From NCBI RefSeq assembly GCF_001679645.1, contig NZ_LRUN01000015.1:1-39974 (forward strand): a stretch of DNA of 39,974 nucleotides, in the 5' to 3' direction. The stretch is from Pseudomonas bananamidigenes. Lineage in GTDB: Bacteria; Pseudomonadota; Gammaproteobacteria; Pseudomonadales; Pseudomonadaceae. Under the pieces are notes generated by a model that worked only from the letters and a program-made list of their open reading frames with translations, was not told where the DNA came from and ran no database searches. The position numbers and the translations under genes were made by a program. Each line of letters begins with the position of its first letter. Position 1 is the first letter of the stretch. Positions 17,074 to 26,900 of this stretch are shown piece after piece.

Positions 17074-17597
17074 GATACTTTACTCTCCACTGCAAGGACA
17101 AGGCGGCCTTCCAAATCAAATTTGAAGCCGAGTTTCGTATAAACAGGCATTGCTTCTTGTAGTGGCTCCTGGACTTCAATCCACTTACTGCCGATTATTT
17201 GCGCAAACTCATCAATGGCCATCATCGCGAGAACCGAAATACGCTTTTTAAGTGGGTGAAGCGCTCCGGGTTGTCCCTCCAGTCGCACGATTCGAATTCT
17301 CTGGCGGCTTTTATTTGGGTTGGCGAAACACAGTCCGCACAGCTGTTCTTCAAACCAGATCGCGATATCCAGAGATAAGGGTTCTCGTGACTTCCATACG
17401 GCAATCTCTCGCCAGCAAAAGTGTGGATTCTCCCAAAGCTCAAAGGCGATCAATGCTATGGCATCTATGGGTTCGAAGCGGATCTTCGAAAAATCTGCTC
17501 CGTCATGAAACTGCATTCTGTGAATCGCGATACCTGCCTGCTTTCTGGCCTTTGACCGATACAACTGATACCGCAAATACGTCCTTTCTCTTGGCAT
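17070..17597 (-). CDS. GNAT-like N-acetyltransferase of an accessory cassette
   Basis: This 175-residue protein resembles a GNAT fold. The central strand/P-loop region lies near IRIVRLEGQPGALHPLKKR (about residues 101-119), and the C-terminal VYTKLGFKF is the usual GNAT C-terminal motif (about 152-160). The canonical Q/RxxGxG/A acetyl-CoA loop is not obvious, so activity is uncertain. Composition is unlike its neighbours: 26 of 60 bases are G or C at 17101-17160, against 38 of 60 at 16441-16500 in lpxO, which suggests horizontal gain. No clear Shine-Dalgarno precedes the ATG at 17597, so the start is uncertain. It is coupled by ATGA to the 65-residue ORF. Confidence 0.72.
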   Translation of the reverse strand: MPRERTYLRYQLYRSKARKQAGIAIHRMQFHDGADFSKIRFEPIDAIALIAFELWENPHFCWREIAVWKSREPLSLDIAIWFEEQLCGLCFANPNKSRQRIRIVRLEGQPGALHPLKKRISVLAMMAIDEFAQIIGSKWIEVQEPLQEAMPVYTKLGFKFDLEGRLVLAVESKVS

Positions 17598-17701
17598 ATG
17601 ATTTCGAGCATTCCATGTCTCCCCATCAGTGGGTGTAGCCGTTGCTCAACAGCCTATTCAGTTCTCGCTCATCCGTCGCTGGCGGCCCTTTGCCCAAGTC
17701 A

Positions 17702-17731
17702 TTGCAATCCATGTCGCAGGCTGGTTATAGT
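17702..17731 (+). promoter_or_regulatory. Predicted sigma-70 promoter
   Basis: TTGCAA at 17702-17707 and TATAGT at 17726-17731 are separated by 18 bp. The predicted start site lies at about 17738, directly before the hairpin at 17740-17757. It is upstream of the 54-codon ORF at 17787. Confidence 0.5.
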
Positions 17732-17739
17732 CGGCGCTC

Positions 17740-17757
17740 GTGAGTCCCACGACTCAC
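17740..17757 (+). promoter_or_regulatory. 5'-leader hairpin
   Basis: GTGAGTC-CCAC-GACTCAC is a perfect 7-bp stem with a 4-nt loop, beginning within a few bases of the predicted transcription start. It could stabilise the 5' end of the RNA or be a protein-binding site. Confidence 0.5.
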
Positions 17758-17786
17758 CTTTCAATCCCTCGAAAAAGATCAGCCCA

Positions 17787-17951
17787 ATGCCTGCATCCCT
17801 CATCAACGCGGTAGTCGATTCAGCGGTCAACGCTGGCGTCGTGCCGTGCGGGAATCAGCAGCCTGTGCAGATCAGTCATTACCCTCCACCTGTCAGCAGC
17901 ACGCCGGTGTGCGCAGTCGTATCACCGCCGGGCGTGGGTGTTTCGCGCTGA
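17787..17951 (+). CDS. Possible 54-residue small protein
   Basis: The frame reads MPASLINAVVDSAV at the start and continues with a Pro/Val-rich tail (HYPPPVSSTPVCAVVSPPGV). I recognise no domain. It has only a weak AAAAAG Shine-Dalgarno. Support comes mainly from the promoter and hairpin immediately upstream. The 17598-18047 stretch holds no other gene that I can support. A short TCAGC/GCTGA inverted repeat follows the stop without a T-run. It may be a small protein, a degenerate gene, or the template of a small RNA. Confidence 0.35.
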   Translation: MPASLINAVVDSAVNAGVVPCGNQQPVQISHYPPPVSSTPVCAVVSPPGVGVSR

Positions 17952-18047
17952 TCAGCGTTTTCTGCTGACCCCTGCGCCCGCCTGAAAAAACCTACTGAAT
18001 TTCAGCTTCGGCTGAGTTGGCTATTTGCCTGACTACAGGTGGTATTC

Positions 18048-18911
18048 ATGTTTGTCCTTTCGAAAAAATCCGCGCTCGCGGCGGCGTCCACGAGCCTGTT
18101 CGTCCTGCTGTGGAGCAGCGGGGCGATCTTCTCCAAGTGGGGGCTGGCCCACGCTTCGCCCTTTGCCTTTCTGCTGATCCGATTTGTGATCGCCCTGTGC
18201 GGGCTGGTGTTGCTGGTGCCGTTGCTCAGGCTGAAGCTGCCCAGGGGGGGCAGGCCGATGCTGTATGCGATGGCTACCGGGGTGGTGCTGTTGGGGGCGT
18301 ATCAGATTTTCTATCTGTTGGCGCTGGACTTGAAAGTCACCCCCGGCGTGATGGCGACCATCATGGGCGTACAACCGATCCTCACGGTGGTGATCATGGA
18401 GCGCCAGCGCTCGGCGAGCCGGATCTTCGGTCTGGCGCTGGGGCTGGCCGGTCTGATCATGGTGGTTTACCAGGGCATCGGCCTGGCCGGAATGTCCCTG
18501 TCGGGCATGCTGTTCGGGCTGTTGGCGCTGGCCAGCATGACGTTCGGCTCGATCATGCAGAAACGCATTACCGACAACCCCCTCGGCACGCTGCCGGTGC
18601 AATACCTGGCGGGGCTGTTGCTGTGCGGGATCTTCGTGCCGTTCCAGCCTTTCCACTTCGAGCACAGCGCCGGTTTCATCGTGCCGGTATTGTGGATGGG
18701 ACTGGTGGTTTCGGTGCTGGCGACCTTGCTGCTGTATCGACTGATCGCCCGGGGCAATCTGGTGAATGTCACCAGCCTGTTCTACCTGGTACCGGCGGTG
18801 ACGGCAGTGATGGACTATCTGATCTTCGGCAATCGGCTGGCCGCGCTCAGCGTGCTGGGGATGCTGTTGATCATTGTCGGTCTGGTGTTCGTGTTCCGTA
18901 AATCGGCGTAA
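18048..18911 (+). CDS. EamA/DMT-family transporter
   Basis: This 287-residue membrane protein has about ten hydrophobic segments arranged as two EamA repeats, typical of drug/metabolite-type exporters. The first repeat begins with LFVLLWSSGAIFSKWGL, the conserved start of the family. The ATG at 18048 is chosen because an AGG Shine-Dalgarno core lies 8 nt upstream; a GTG at 18039 is the alternative. Substrate is unknown; relatives export amino acids or other small metabolites. It is convergent with a second DMT gene and shares its terminator. Confidence 0.9.
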   Translation: MFVLSKKSALAAASTSLFVLLWSSGAIFSKWGLAHASPFAFLLIRFVIALCGLVLLVPLLRLKLPRGGRPMLYAMATGVVLLGAYQIFYLLALDLKVTPGVMATIMGVQPILTVVIMERQRSASRIFGLALGLAGLIMVVYQGIGLAGMSLSGMLFGLLALASMTFGSIMQKRITDNPLGTLPVQYLAGLLLCGIFVPFQPFHFEHSAGFIVPVLWMGLVVSVLATLLLYRLIARGNLVNVTSLFYLVPAVTAVMDYLIFGNRLAALSVLGMLLIIVGLVFVFRKSA

Positions 18912-18925
18912 CAGCCGCGCATGAA

Positions 18926-18955
18926 AAAGGCCCGGGAGGAAACTCCCGGGCCTTT
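18926..18955. terminator. Bidirectional rho-independent terminator
   Basis: AAAGGCCCGGGAG and CTCCCGGGCCTTT form a perfect 13-bp stem closed by a GAAA tetraloop. The T-run is longer on the minus strand. It separates two convergent DMT transporter genes. Confidence 0.93.
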
Positions 18956-18968
18956 GTGTATCTGGCGA

Positions 18969-19877
18969 TCAGCGAGCGGTGATCTCTGCCGGCTTCACCG
19001 CCGTCGGTTTCAACACCAGCCACAACGCTATCGCGATCAATACTCCGCCATACAGATGAGCCATCGACAGCGGTTCGTCGAGAAACAATGCGCCCCACAG
19101 TACGCCGAACGGCGGAATCATGAAGGTCACGGTCATCGATTTCACCGGCCCGATGGAACTCAGCAGGCGGAAGTAAATGATGTAGGCGAACGCGGTGCAG
19201 CCCAGGCCAAGGCCCAGCAGTGACAGCCAGACAGGCCAGCCGCCCCAGCTCACCGGTGGTTGAGTGAAGACGCTGTAACCGAACAGTGGCAGCAGGAACA
19301 GCGTGGCACCGAGCATGCTGCCCAGCGCCGAGAGACGGCTGTCGAGCCCGCCAGCCTGATCCAGCCAGCGCCGGGCGAGGAACCCGGCAAACCCGTAGCA
19401 GGTCGTTGCGAGCAGACAGGCCAAGGCGCCCATCAGCAGCGGCAGATCGAACGCCACGGGGCCGGCGCGGGTCAGTACGCCCACGCCAAGCAGACCCAGG
19501 AAAACCCCGGCCAGTTTGGCCACCGTGAGTTTTTCACTGAAGAACAGCCCGCCGATCAACACGCCCATCAAAGGCGTGGTGGCGTTGAAGATTGCCGAAT
19601 AACCGGCCGGCAGCACTTGAGCCGCGACGGAATACATCGTTGCCGGCAGCCCTGAGTTGATCACCCCCAGCAACATCACGGTCTTGAGTTTGCCTTTGAA
19701 ATCCCAGCTGATACGCATCAGACCGAGGATCACCAGCAAACCGGCAGCCGCGATCGAAACCCGGAAAAAGCCGGTCGGAACGGTGCCGATCGCAGGAGCG
19801 ATGATGCGCATGAACAGGAAGCTCGCCCCCCAGATCGCGGCCAGCGACAACATGCGGAAAATATCGACAGGGCTCAC
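18969..19877 (-). CDS. EamA/DMT-family transporter
   Basis: This 302-residue protein has about ten transmembrane segments in two EamA repeats; the N-terminal LAAIWGASFLFMRI segment is diagnostic. It is only distantly similar to the convergent DMT protein at 18048, so the pair is not a recent tandem duplication. I place the start at the GTG at 19877 because AAGGAG lies 6 nt upstream. The longer frame to 19949 would add a polar, non-family N-terminus. Substrate is unknown. Confidence 0.88.
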   Translation of the reverse strand: MSPVDIFRMLSLAAIWGASFLFMRIIAPAIGTVPTGFFRVSIAAAGLLVILGLMRISWDFKGKLKTVMLLGVINSGLPATMYSVAAQVLPAGYSAIFNATTPLMGVLIGGLFFSEKLTVAKLAGVFLGLLGVGVLTRAGPVAFDLPLLMGALACLLATTCYGFAGFLARRWLDQAGGLDSRLSALGSMLGATLFLLPLFGYSVFTQPPVSWGGWPVWLSLLGLGLGCTAFAYIIYFRLLSSIGPVKSMTVTFMIPPFGVLWGALFLDEPLSMAHLYGGVLIAIALWLVLKPTAVKPAEITAR

Positions 19878-19961
19878 GGGCAACTCCTTCCATTTCGGGG
19901 ACGAGAGTGTTGCCGAGCGCCCTGACGATGGCAACCGCTGATCGGGCATTTAATTTCTTCG

Positions 19962-21587
19962 TCAGAGCACGAAGCGCGTCACCAGCCCGTTGAGGTCGAC
20001 CGCCAGGCGCGACAGTTCCTGACTGGCGGCTGACGTCTGGGTGGCGCCGGCGGCGGTCTGGGTCGACAAGTCGCGGATGGTCACCAGGTTTTCATCGACT
20101 TCCCGGGCCACCAGGGCCTGCTGTTCGGCGGCGCTGGCGATTACCAGGTTGCGCTGGTTGATCTGCGAGATCGACGCGGTGATTTTCTCCAGTGCCTGAC
20201 CGGCGCTGTTGGCCCGGCGCAGGGTCTGGGTGGCCTGCTCGGCGCTGCTTTGCAAGGCGCCGACCGTGGCACCGGTGCCCTGCTGGATGCTGCTGATCAT
20301 CAGCTCGATTTCCTCGGTGGAGTTCTGCGTGCGCTGAGCCAGCGAGCGGACTTCATCGGCCACGACTGCAAAGCCGCGTCCCGCTTCGCCGGCACGCGCC
20401 GCTTCGATGGCGGCATTGAGCGCCAGCAGGTTGGTCTGGCCGGCGATGCCGCGAATCACTTCCAGCACTTTGCTGATGTCCTGGGCCTGAGTCGCCAGGC
20501 CTTCGGCCTGTTCTGATGCACCGAGCACCGCGCTGACCAGTTCCTGAATCGAACTGATGGTCTCACTGACCTGCACATGCCCGTGCTTGCTGTCCTCGTT
20601 CGAGGCCTCGGACGCTTCGGCGCTGGACACCGCGTTGGCCGCGACCTCGTCCACCGCCGTGCTCATCTCGGTGACGGCCGTGGCCGCCTGTTCGATCTGG
20701 TCGTTCTGCTGTTGCAGGCCGCGAGTGCTCTGTTCCATCACCGAACTCATTTCCTCGGCGGCGGAGGCCAGCTGTTGCGCCGACTCGCTGATGCCGCGAA
20801 TGGTCGAACGCAGATTGCCCTGCATCTCGGCCAGGGCCTTGAGCAGTTGCGCCGCTTCATCCCGCCCCGCGCTGTCGATAGGAGCGCTGAGATCACCGGA
20901 GGCAATCCGCCTGGCCACGCTCAATGCCTGATTGATCGGCGCGGTAATGCTGCGGGTCAGGAGCCACGCCAGCAGCAAGGTCGCAACCAGGGCGATGACG
21001 ATGATCGTCGCGACGATCCACAGCGACTGTTGATAGGTTGCCGCCGCCGCTTTGGCAGCGGCATCGGCGCCTTGCTGATTGAGGGTGATCATTTGTTCCA
21101 GGGTCTTGTCGAGCACGTTGCCCTGGGGGGCCAGGTCCGTGGTCAGTCGTGCATAGGCCTGATCGCTTTGCCCGGCGTCGATCTGTTTGATGATCTGGTC
21201 AAGGATGCTCAGGTACCTGGCCGTGTCTGTGCCCAGAGTTTCCAGCATCGTCCGCTCCTGATCATTGGCGATCAGGGTTTTGTGATCGTCGAGGCGCTTC
21301 AGCAATTCCTGGCGCTGTGCCGTCAGCAGGCCTTTGCTGCGCTCGCGCACGGCAGCCTGGGTACTCGTGATCAGGCGCAGGGCTTCGAGGCGGATGCTGG
21401 CGATGTTTGCCGCCGCGTCGTGAATGCTTTCGATGCTGGGCATCCATGACTCTTCGATGACTGCCGCGCTTTCACGCAGGGCTTTCATCTGGCCCAGGCC
21501 GAACAGGCCGACCACCATCAGCAGACCGGCCAGAACGGCAAAACTCAAACTGGCGCGCAAACCTGTGCGCAGATTCCGGATAGACAT
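19962..21587 (-). CDS. Methyl-accepting chemotaxis protein
   Basis: This 541-residue chemoreceptor has TM1 at about residues 15-33 and TM2 at about 190-212. A helical periplasmic ligand domain of four-helix-bundle type lies between them, followed by a HAMP domain (about 212-265) and the long cytoplasmic signalling hairpin. The conserved tip [20 protein letters not shown] is near residues 380-400. There is no C-terminal CheR-tethering pentapeptide (it ends RFVL), which is common in Pseudomonas. The ATG at 21587 has AAGGAG 7 nt upstream; the in-frame TTG one codon earlier is less likely. Ligand is unknown. Confidence 0.94.
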   Translation of the reverse strand: MSIRNLRTGLRASLSFAVLAGLLMVVGLFGLGQMKALRESAAVIEESWMPSIESIHDAAANIASIRLEALRLITSTQAAVRERSKGLLTAQRQELLKRLDDHKTLIANDQERTMLETLGTDTARYLSILDQIIKQIDAGQSDQAYARLTTDLAPQGNVLDKTLEQMITLNQQGADAAAKAAAATYQQSLWIVATIIVIALVATLLLAWLLTRSITAPINQALSVARRIASGDLSAPIDSAGRDEAAQLLKALAEMQGNLRSTIRGISESAQQLASAAEEMSSVMEQSTRGLQQQNDQIEQAATAVTEMSTAVDEVAANAVSSAEASEASNEDSKHGHVQVSETISSIQELVSAVLGASEQAEGLATQAQDISKVLEVIRGIAGQTNLLALNAAIEAARAGEAGRGFAVVADEVRSLAQRTQNSTEEIELMISSIQQGTGATVGALQSSAEQATQTLRRANSAGQALEKITASISQINQRNLVIASAAEQQALVAREVDENLVTIRDLSTQTAAGATQTSAASQELSRLAVDLNGLVTRFVL

Positions 21588-22004
21588 CAATGTGCTCCTT
21601 GGACGTTGAGAAAGAAGGCGCCCTCGTGAGCCGAGGATCTTGTTGTGAGGCGGGTGATGGCGGGTTGTATATCAAAGTGCCATCATCTTGGTAAGGTCAC
21701 GACGCGATCAAGGTCACGGGCAGTGGGCAGGAATGCCCAAACCGGGCAAAGCCGCGAGATAGAGATGTCGTTGCTTGATTGGATCCGAAACCCGCAGGAT
21801 CAGTGGGCTGGCGCCGAACGATGGGAAGGGCTGATGGGCGTGTTTGCTGACCGAACAGTCGAATAAAAAAACTTTGATAAAAACTGTGTCTCTGTACAAC
21901 ACGGTCGCGGAAATGGCAGAAATTACGCTTCTCCTGCCACCGGTTCCGTGGCTAAGCTCAGGCCTTCGAGCACAGATTCTTCAATTCCCGCAGAGGTCTC
22001 ATCC
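21588..22004. other. 417-bp intergenic region before aceK
   Basis: This region separates the divergent MCP and aceK genes. It contains a 23-bp near-perfect dyad at 21883-21905. It also holds a 33-codon frame at 21765-21866 (MSLLDWIRNPQDQW...) that has only a weak Shine-Dalgarno; this may be a remnant of a lost gene. An AT-rich stretch at 21861-21885 may carry the aceK promoter, but no convincing -35/-10 pair was found. Confidence 0.5.
21883..21905. promoter_or_regulatory. Dyad upstream of aceK, possible operator
   Basis: ACTGTGT and ACACGGT are inverted copies with one mismatch across a 9-nt centre, about 100 bp upstream of the aceK ATG. The geometry suits a dimeric repressor, but I cannot assign one. 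Confidence 0.3.
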
Positions 22005-23726
22005 ATGCCGCAGCAATGGCCAGCCACCGACATCGCCCGCATGATCCTCGATGGCTTTGACGATTACCGCGAGCATTTCCGGCGGATCACAGACGGTGCC
22101 CGGGAACGCTTCGAGCAGGCGCGCTGGCAGGAAATACAAACGGCGTCGGCGGCGCGGATCAACCTCTACGAAGAAAAGGTCGGTGAAACCGTCGCCCGCC
22201 TGCGCGAGTATTTCGAGGCGGACACGCTGATGGAGGTCAGTTGCTGGCCACTGGTCAAAAGCGCCTACATCAGCATCATCGATCTGCGTTTCGACGATGA
22301 GCTGTCCGAGACCTGGTACAACTCGATTTTCTGCGGCCTGTTCAGCCACGACCTGATCAGCGACGGCTGCATGTTCATCCACACCACCCGGCCGAGCCTG
22401 CGTCGTGCCCGGGCTGCGCAGACCCGCACCTACAAGCCCCATGGGCAACTGTCGGGCATGCTCGCGAGCATCTTTGCCGATTACCGTTTCAGCGAGGATT
22501 ACGCCGATCTGCCCCGGGATCTGCAGCGTCTTGAAGCGCAACTGCGCGAGAACCTGCCGGACTGGGTGTGCAAGGACCCGGAACTGAGCGTCGAGCTGTT
22601 TTCCTCGGTGCTGTACCGCAACAAGGGCGCCTATCTGGTCGGACGGATCTACACCAACGACGACCAGTGGCCACTGGTGATTCCGCTGCTGCACCGCGAG
22701 GGGCGAGGGATTCAGATCGACGCGCTGATCACCGACGAAGCCGACGTGTCGATCATCTTCTCGTTCACCCGTTCGTACTTCATGGTGGATGTGCCGGTGC
22801 CGGCGGAGTTCATCGGTTTCCTCAAACGCATCCTGCCGGGCAAGCACATCGCCGAGCTGTACACTTCGATCGGTTTCTACAAACACGGTAAATCCGAGTT
22901 CTATCGCGCCCTGATCAACCATCTGGCCAATACCGACGACCAGTTCATCATGGCCCCGGGCGTGCGCGGCATGGTCATGAGCGTGTTCACGCTGCCGGGC
23001 TTCAACACCGTGTTCAAGATCATCAAGGATCGTTTCTCGCCGTCGAAAAACGTCGACCGCGCCACGGTGATCGAGAAATACCGGCTGGTTAAAAGCGTCG
23101 ACCGGGTCGGGCGCATGGCCGATACCCAGGAGTTCGCCGATTTCCGTTTTCCGCTGAGCAAGTTCGATCCGGCGTGTCTGGCCGAGCTGCTGGAAGTCGC
23201 GCCTTCCACGGTGTCGCTGGAAGGCGAAACCGTGCTGATTCGCCACTGCTGGACCGAGCGCCGCATGACGCCGCTGAACCTTTATCTGGACAACGCCAAC
23301 GACGCTCAGGTGCGCGAAGCGCTGGAGGACTACGGGCTGGCGATCAAGCAACTGGCGGCGGCCAACATCTTCCCCGGCGACATGCTGCTGAAGAACTTCG
23401 GTGTCACCCGCCATGGCCGGGTGGTGTTCTACGACTACGACGAGATCTGCTTCCTCACCGAAGCCAACTTCCGCCACATCCCGCCACCGCGCACGCCGGA
23501 GGACGAAATGGCCTCCGAACCGTGGTATTCCATCGGGCCGCTGGACGTGTTCCCCGAGGAGTTTCCGCCGTTTCTGTTCGCCGATACGACGCAACGCAAA
23601 CTGTTCGACCAGATGCATGGCGAGCTGTACGACGCCGATTACTGGAAGGGCTTGCAGGAGGCGATCCGGGCGGGGAAAGTCATCGATGTCTTCCCGTATC
23701 GGCGCAAGGGCCTGGATAACGAATAA
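22005..23726 (+). CDS. aceK: Isocitrate dehydrogenase kinase/phosphatase
   Basis: This 573-residue bifunctional enzyme reversibly phosphorylates isocitrate dehydrogenase, controlling the split between the TCA cycle and the glyoxylate shunt. The sequence runs over the full AceK length, with the ATP-loop region [15 protein letters not shown] at about 317-331 and the kinase-like core further on ([19 protein letters not shown], with the DYDE metal-binding motif). The ATG at 22005 has AGAGG 8 nt upstream; an in-frame extension to 21948 is not family-like. As in many pseudomonads, it is not next to aceA or aceB. A REPIN follows. Confidence 0.96.
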   Translation: MPQQWPATDIARMILDGFDDYREHFRRITDGARERFEQARWQEIQTASAARINLYEEKVGETVARLREYFEADTLMEVSCWPLVKSAYISIIDLRFDDELSETWYNSIFCGLFSHDLISDGCMFIHTTRPSLRRARAAQTRTYKPHGQLSGMLASIFADYRFSEDYADLPRDLQRLEAQLRENLPDWVCKDPELSVELFSSVLYRNKGAYLVGRIYTNDDQWPLVIPLLHREGRGIQIDALITDEADVSIIFSFTRSYFMVDVPVPAEFIGFLKRILPGKHIAELYTSIGFYKHGKSEFYRALINHLANTDDQFIMAPGVRGMVMSVFTLPGFNTVFKIIKDRFSPSKNVDRATVIEKYRLVKSVDRVGRMADTQEFADFRFPLSKFDPACLAELLEVAPSTVSLEGETVLIRHCWTERRMTPLNLYLDNANDAQVREALEDYGLAIKQLAAANIFPGDMLLKNFGVTRHGRVVFYDYDEICFLTEANFRHIPPPRTPEDEMASEPWYSIGPLDVFPEEFPPFLFADTTQRKLFDQMHGELYDADYWKGLQEAIRAGKVIDVFPYRRKGLDNE

Positions 23727-23744
23727 CACTGCGAGCGAACACTC

Positions 23745-23853
23745 TGTGGCGAGGGAGCTTGCTCCCGCAGGGCTGCAAAGCAGCCTTGGAACCACCTGTC
23801 AGTCCGGGCAGCGATTGCTGCGCAATCGAGCGGGAGCAAGCTCCCTCGCCACA
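23745..23853. repeat. REPIN, type B
   Basis: The left arm is TGTGGCGAGGGAGCTTGCTC and the right arm is GAGCAAGCTCCCTCGCCACA, with an imperfect inner stem between. It lies between aceK and hrpA, which run in the same direction. Confidence 0.93.
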
Positions 23854-23915
23854 GTAGAAGCCAAATCTGCCACAATCGCGTCCTTGCGCCACTAGACGAC
23901 CGAATTGCGTACCCG

Positions 23916-26900
23916 ATGACCGACGAATCGCCCTCCATCGACAAACTGCTGAAAAACCTCGATCACGCCATGCTCGCCGACCGCCATCGGCTGCGGCGGC
24001 AGTTGCTTGAACTGCGCAAGAAACCCGACGAGGCCAAACTGGCTCAATGGGTGGCTCGCATGCAGGCGTCCTGCGATCAGGTGCTGGCGCGCAAGGCCAG
24101 CCTGCCGGTGATCCGTTACGACGACAGCCTGCCGATCGCGGCCAAGCGTGACGAAATCAAGAAAGCCCTGGAAAAACACCAGGTGCTGATCATCGCCGGC
24201 GAAACCGGCTCGGGCAAAACCACCCAACTGCCGAAAATCTGCCTGGAAATCGGTCGTGGCCAGCGTGGCCTGATCGGCCACACCCAGCCGCGGCGGATTG
24301 CGGCGCGCAGTGTGGCCAGCCGGGTTGCCGAAGAGCTCGGCACGCCGCTGGGCACGCTGGTTGGTTATCAGGTGCGCTTCGAAGATCAGAGCGATGCCAA
24401 CACCCTGATCAAACTGATGACCGACGGCATCCTGCTGGCGGAGACCCAGAACGACCGCTACCTCGAACGCTACGACACGATCATCGTCGACGAAGCCCAC
24501 GAACGCAGCCTCAACATCGACTTCCTGCTCGGTTACCTGAAAACCCTGCTGCCGCGTCGCCCGGACCTGAAAGTCATCATCACCTCGGCAACCATCGATC
24601 TGGAGCGTTTCTCGAAACATTTCGACGATGCGCCGATTGTCGAGGTGTCCGGCCGAACCTTCCCGGTGGAAACCTGGTATCGCCCGCTGACCCTGGAGCA
24701 GGATGAAGAGGGCAACCGCGTCGAGGACGACCTGACCGTCGATCAGGCCATCCTCGCCACCCTCGATGAAATCGCCGCGTATGAACGCAGCGAACGCCGC
24801 AGCCCTGGCGACGTACTGGTGTTTCTGCCGGGGGAACGCGAAATTCGTGACGCCGCCGACATGCTGCGCAAGGCCCAGCTCAAGCACACTGAAATCCTGC
24901 CGTTGTACGCACGACTGACGCCGGCCGAGCAGCAGCGGATTTTCCAGTCCCATCCGGGGCGTCGTGTAGTGCTGGCGACCAACGTTGGCGAAACCTCGCT
25001 GACTGTGCCCGGCATCCGTTACGTGATCGACAGCGGCACGGCGCGCATCAGCCGCTACAGCTATCGGGCCAAGGTCCAGCGCCTGCCGATCGAAGCGATT
25101 TCCCAGGCCAGCGCCAACCAGCGTAAAGGCCGCTGTGGCCGGGTCGAGCCGGGCATCTGCGTGCGCTTGTACAGCGAAGAGGATTTTCTCGGTCGCCCGG
25201 AATTTACCGATCCGGAAATCCTGCGTACCAACCTCGCCGCCGTGATCCTGCAGATGCTGCATCTGCGCCTCGGCGAAATCACCGCGTTCCCGTTCATCGA
25301 ACCGCCGGACGGCAAGGCGATCAGTGACGGTTTCAACCTGCTGCAAGAACTCTCGGCGGTGGACCGCAACAGTCAGCTGACCCCGCTCGGGCGTCAGTTG
25401 GCGCGCCTGCCGGTGGACCCGCGCATGGGCCGCATGCTGCTGGAAGCGGCAAAACTCGGCAGCCTGCAGGAAGTGTTGATCGTTGCCAGCGCCATGTCGA
25501 TCCAGGATCCGCGCGAGCGTCCGCCGGAGCGTCAGCAGGCCGCCGATCAGGCCCACGCGCAGTGGAAGGATGCCGATTCGGACTTCGCGGCGCTGGTCAA
25601 TCTGTGGCGTGGCTTCGAAGAACAGCGCCAGGCGTTGACCGCCAATCCGCTGCGCAACTGGTGCCGCAAGAATTTCCTCAACTACCTGCGCTTGCGCGAA
25701 TGGCGCGATTCCCATCGGCAATTGAGCCTGATCTGCCGCGACCTGCAGTTGAGCCTGAACAAAGAGCCGGCGGACTATCCGAAACTGCACAAAGCGGTGC
25801 TGGTCGGCCTGCTCAGCCAGATCGGCCAGAAAACCGAGGAGGGTGACTACCTTGGCGCCCGTCAGCGGCGCTTCTGGATTCACCCGTCGTCGGGCATCGG
25901 CAAAAAGCGCCCGCAGTGGGTGATGACTGCCGAGCTGGTGGAAACCACCAAGCTTTACGCGCGGATGGTGGCGAAGATCGACGCCGACTGGATCGAACCG
26001 CTGGCCGGGCATCTGATCAAGAAGAACCACTTCGAACCGCACTGGGAGAAGAAGCGCGGCCAGGTCGTGGCCTTCGAACAGATCACCCTGTTCGGCCTGA
26101 TCGTGGTCGGTCGTCGCCCGGTGCATTACGGCCCGGTGGATCCGGTGGTCTCGCGGGAATTGTTCATCCGCGAAGGCCTGGTGCGGGGCGAGATTCAGTC
26201 CCGGGCCAAATGCCTGAGCGCCAACAAGCAGTTGCTCGAACAGCTCGACGAGCTGGAAGCCAAGGCCCGTCGCCGGGACATTCTGGCCGACGAGGAAACC
26301 CTGTTCGCCTTCTACGATGCGCGGTTGCCGGCGGAGATCCATCAGACCGCGACATTCGACAGCTGGTATCGGATCAACAGTCAGAAAAACCCGCAGCTGT
26401 TGATCATGCGCGAAGAAGACGTGCTGGCCCGGGAGGCCAGCGAAGTCACCGCGCAGCATTACCCGGACACGCTGCGCATTGGCGATCTGGAACTGGCCCT
26501 GAGTTATCACTTCGAGCCCAATCACCCACGGGACGGTGTGACGCTGCGCGTACCGGCACCGCTGTTGCCGATGCTGCCGCCGGAGCGCCTGGAATGGCTG
26601 GTGCCGGGGTTGATCGAAGCCAAGTGCATCGCGTTGGTGCGCAACCTGCCCAAGGCCTTGCGCAAGAATTTCGTGCCGGTGCCGGACTTCATCAAGGCTG
26701 CCCTGCAACGCATGACCTTCGCCGAAGGCTCGTTGTCCCAGGCGCTGGGCCGCGAGCTCCTGCGCATGACCGGTGCGCGGGTCAGCGATGAAGCCTGGGC
26801 CGAAGCGGCGCAGCAGGTTGAAAGCCATTTGCGGATGAATCTGGAAATCGTCGACGGCCAAGGCAAGTTCCTCGGCGAAGGGCGAGACCTGGCGGAGCTG

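Noticed and set aside
21765..21866. A 33-codon frame MSLLDWIRNPQ... upstream of aceK
   Set aside because: It is short, with a weak Shine-Dalgarno and no terminator or partner. It may be the remnant of a longer gene, but it is not supported as a functional CDS.
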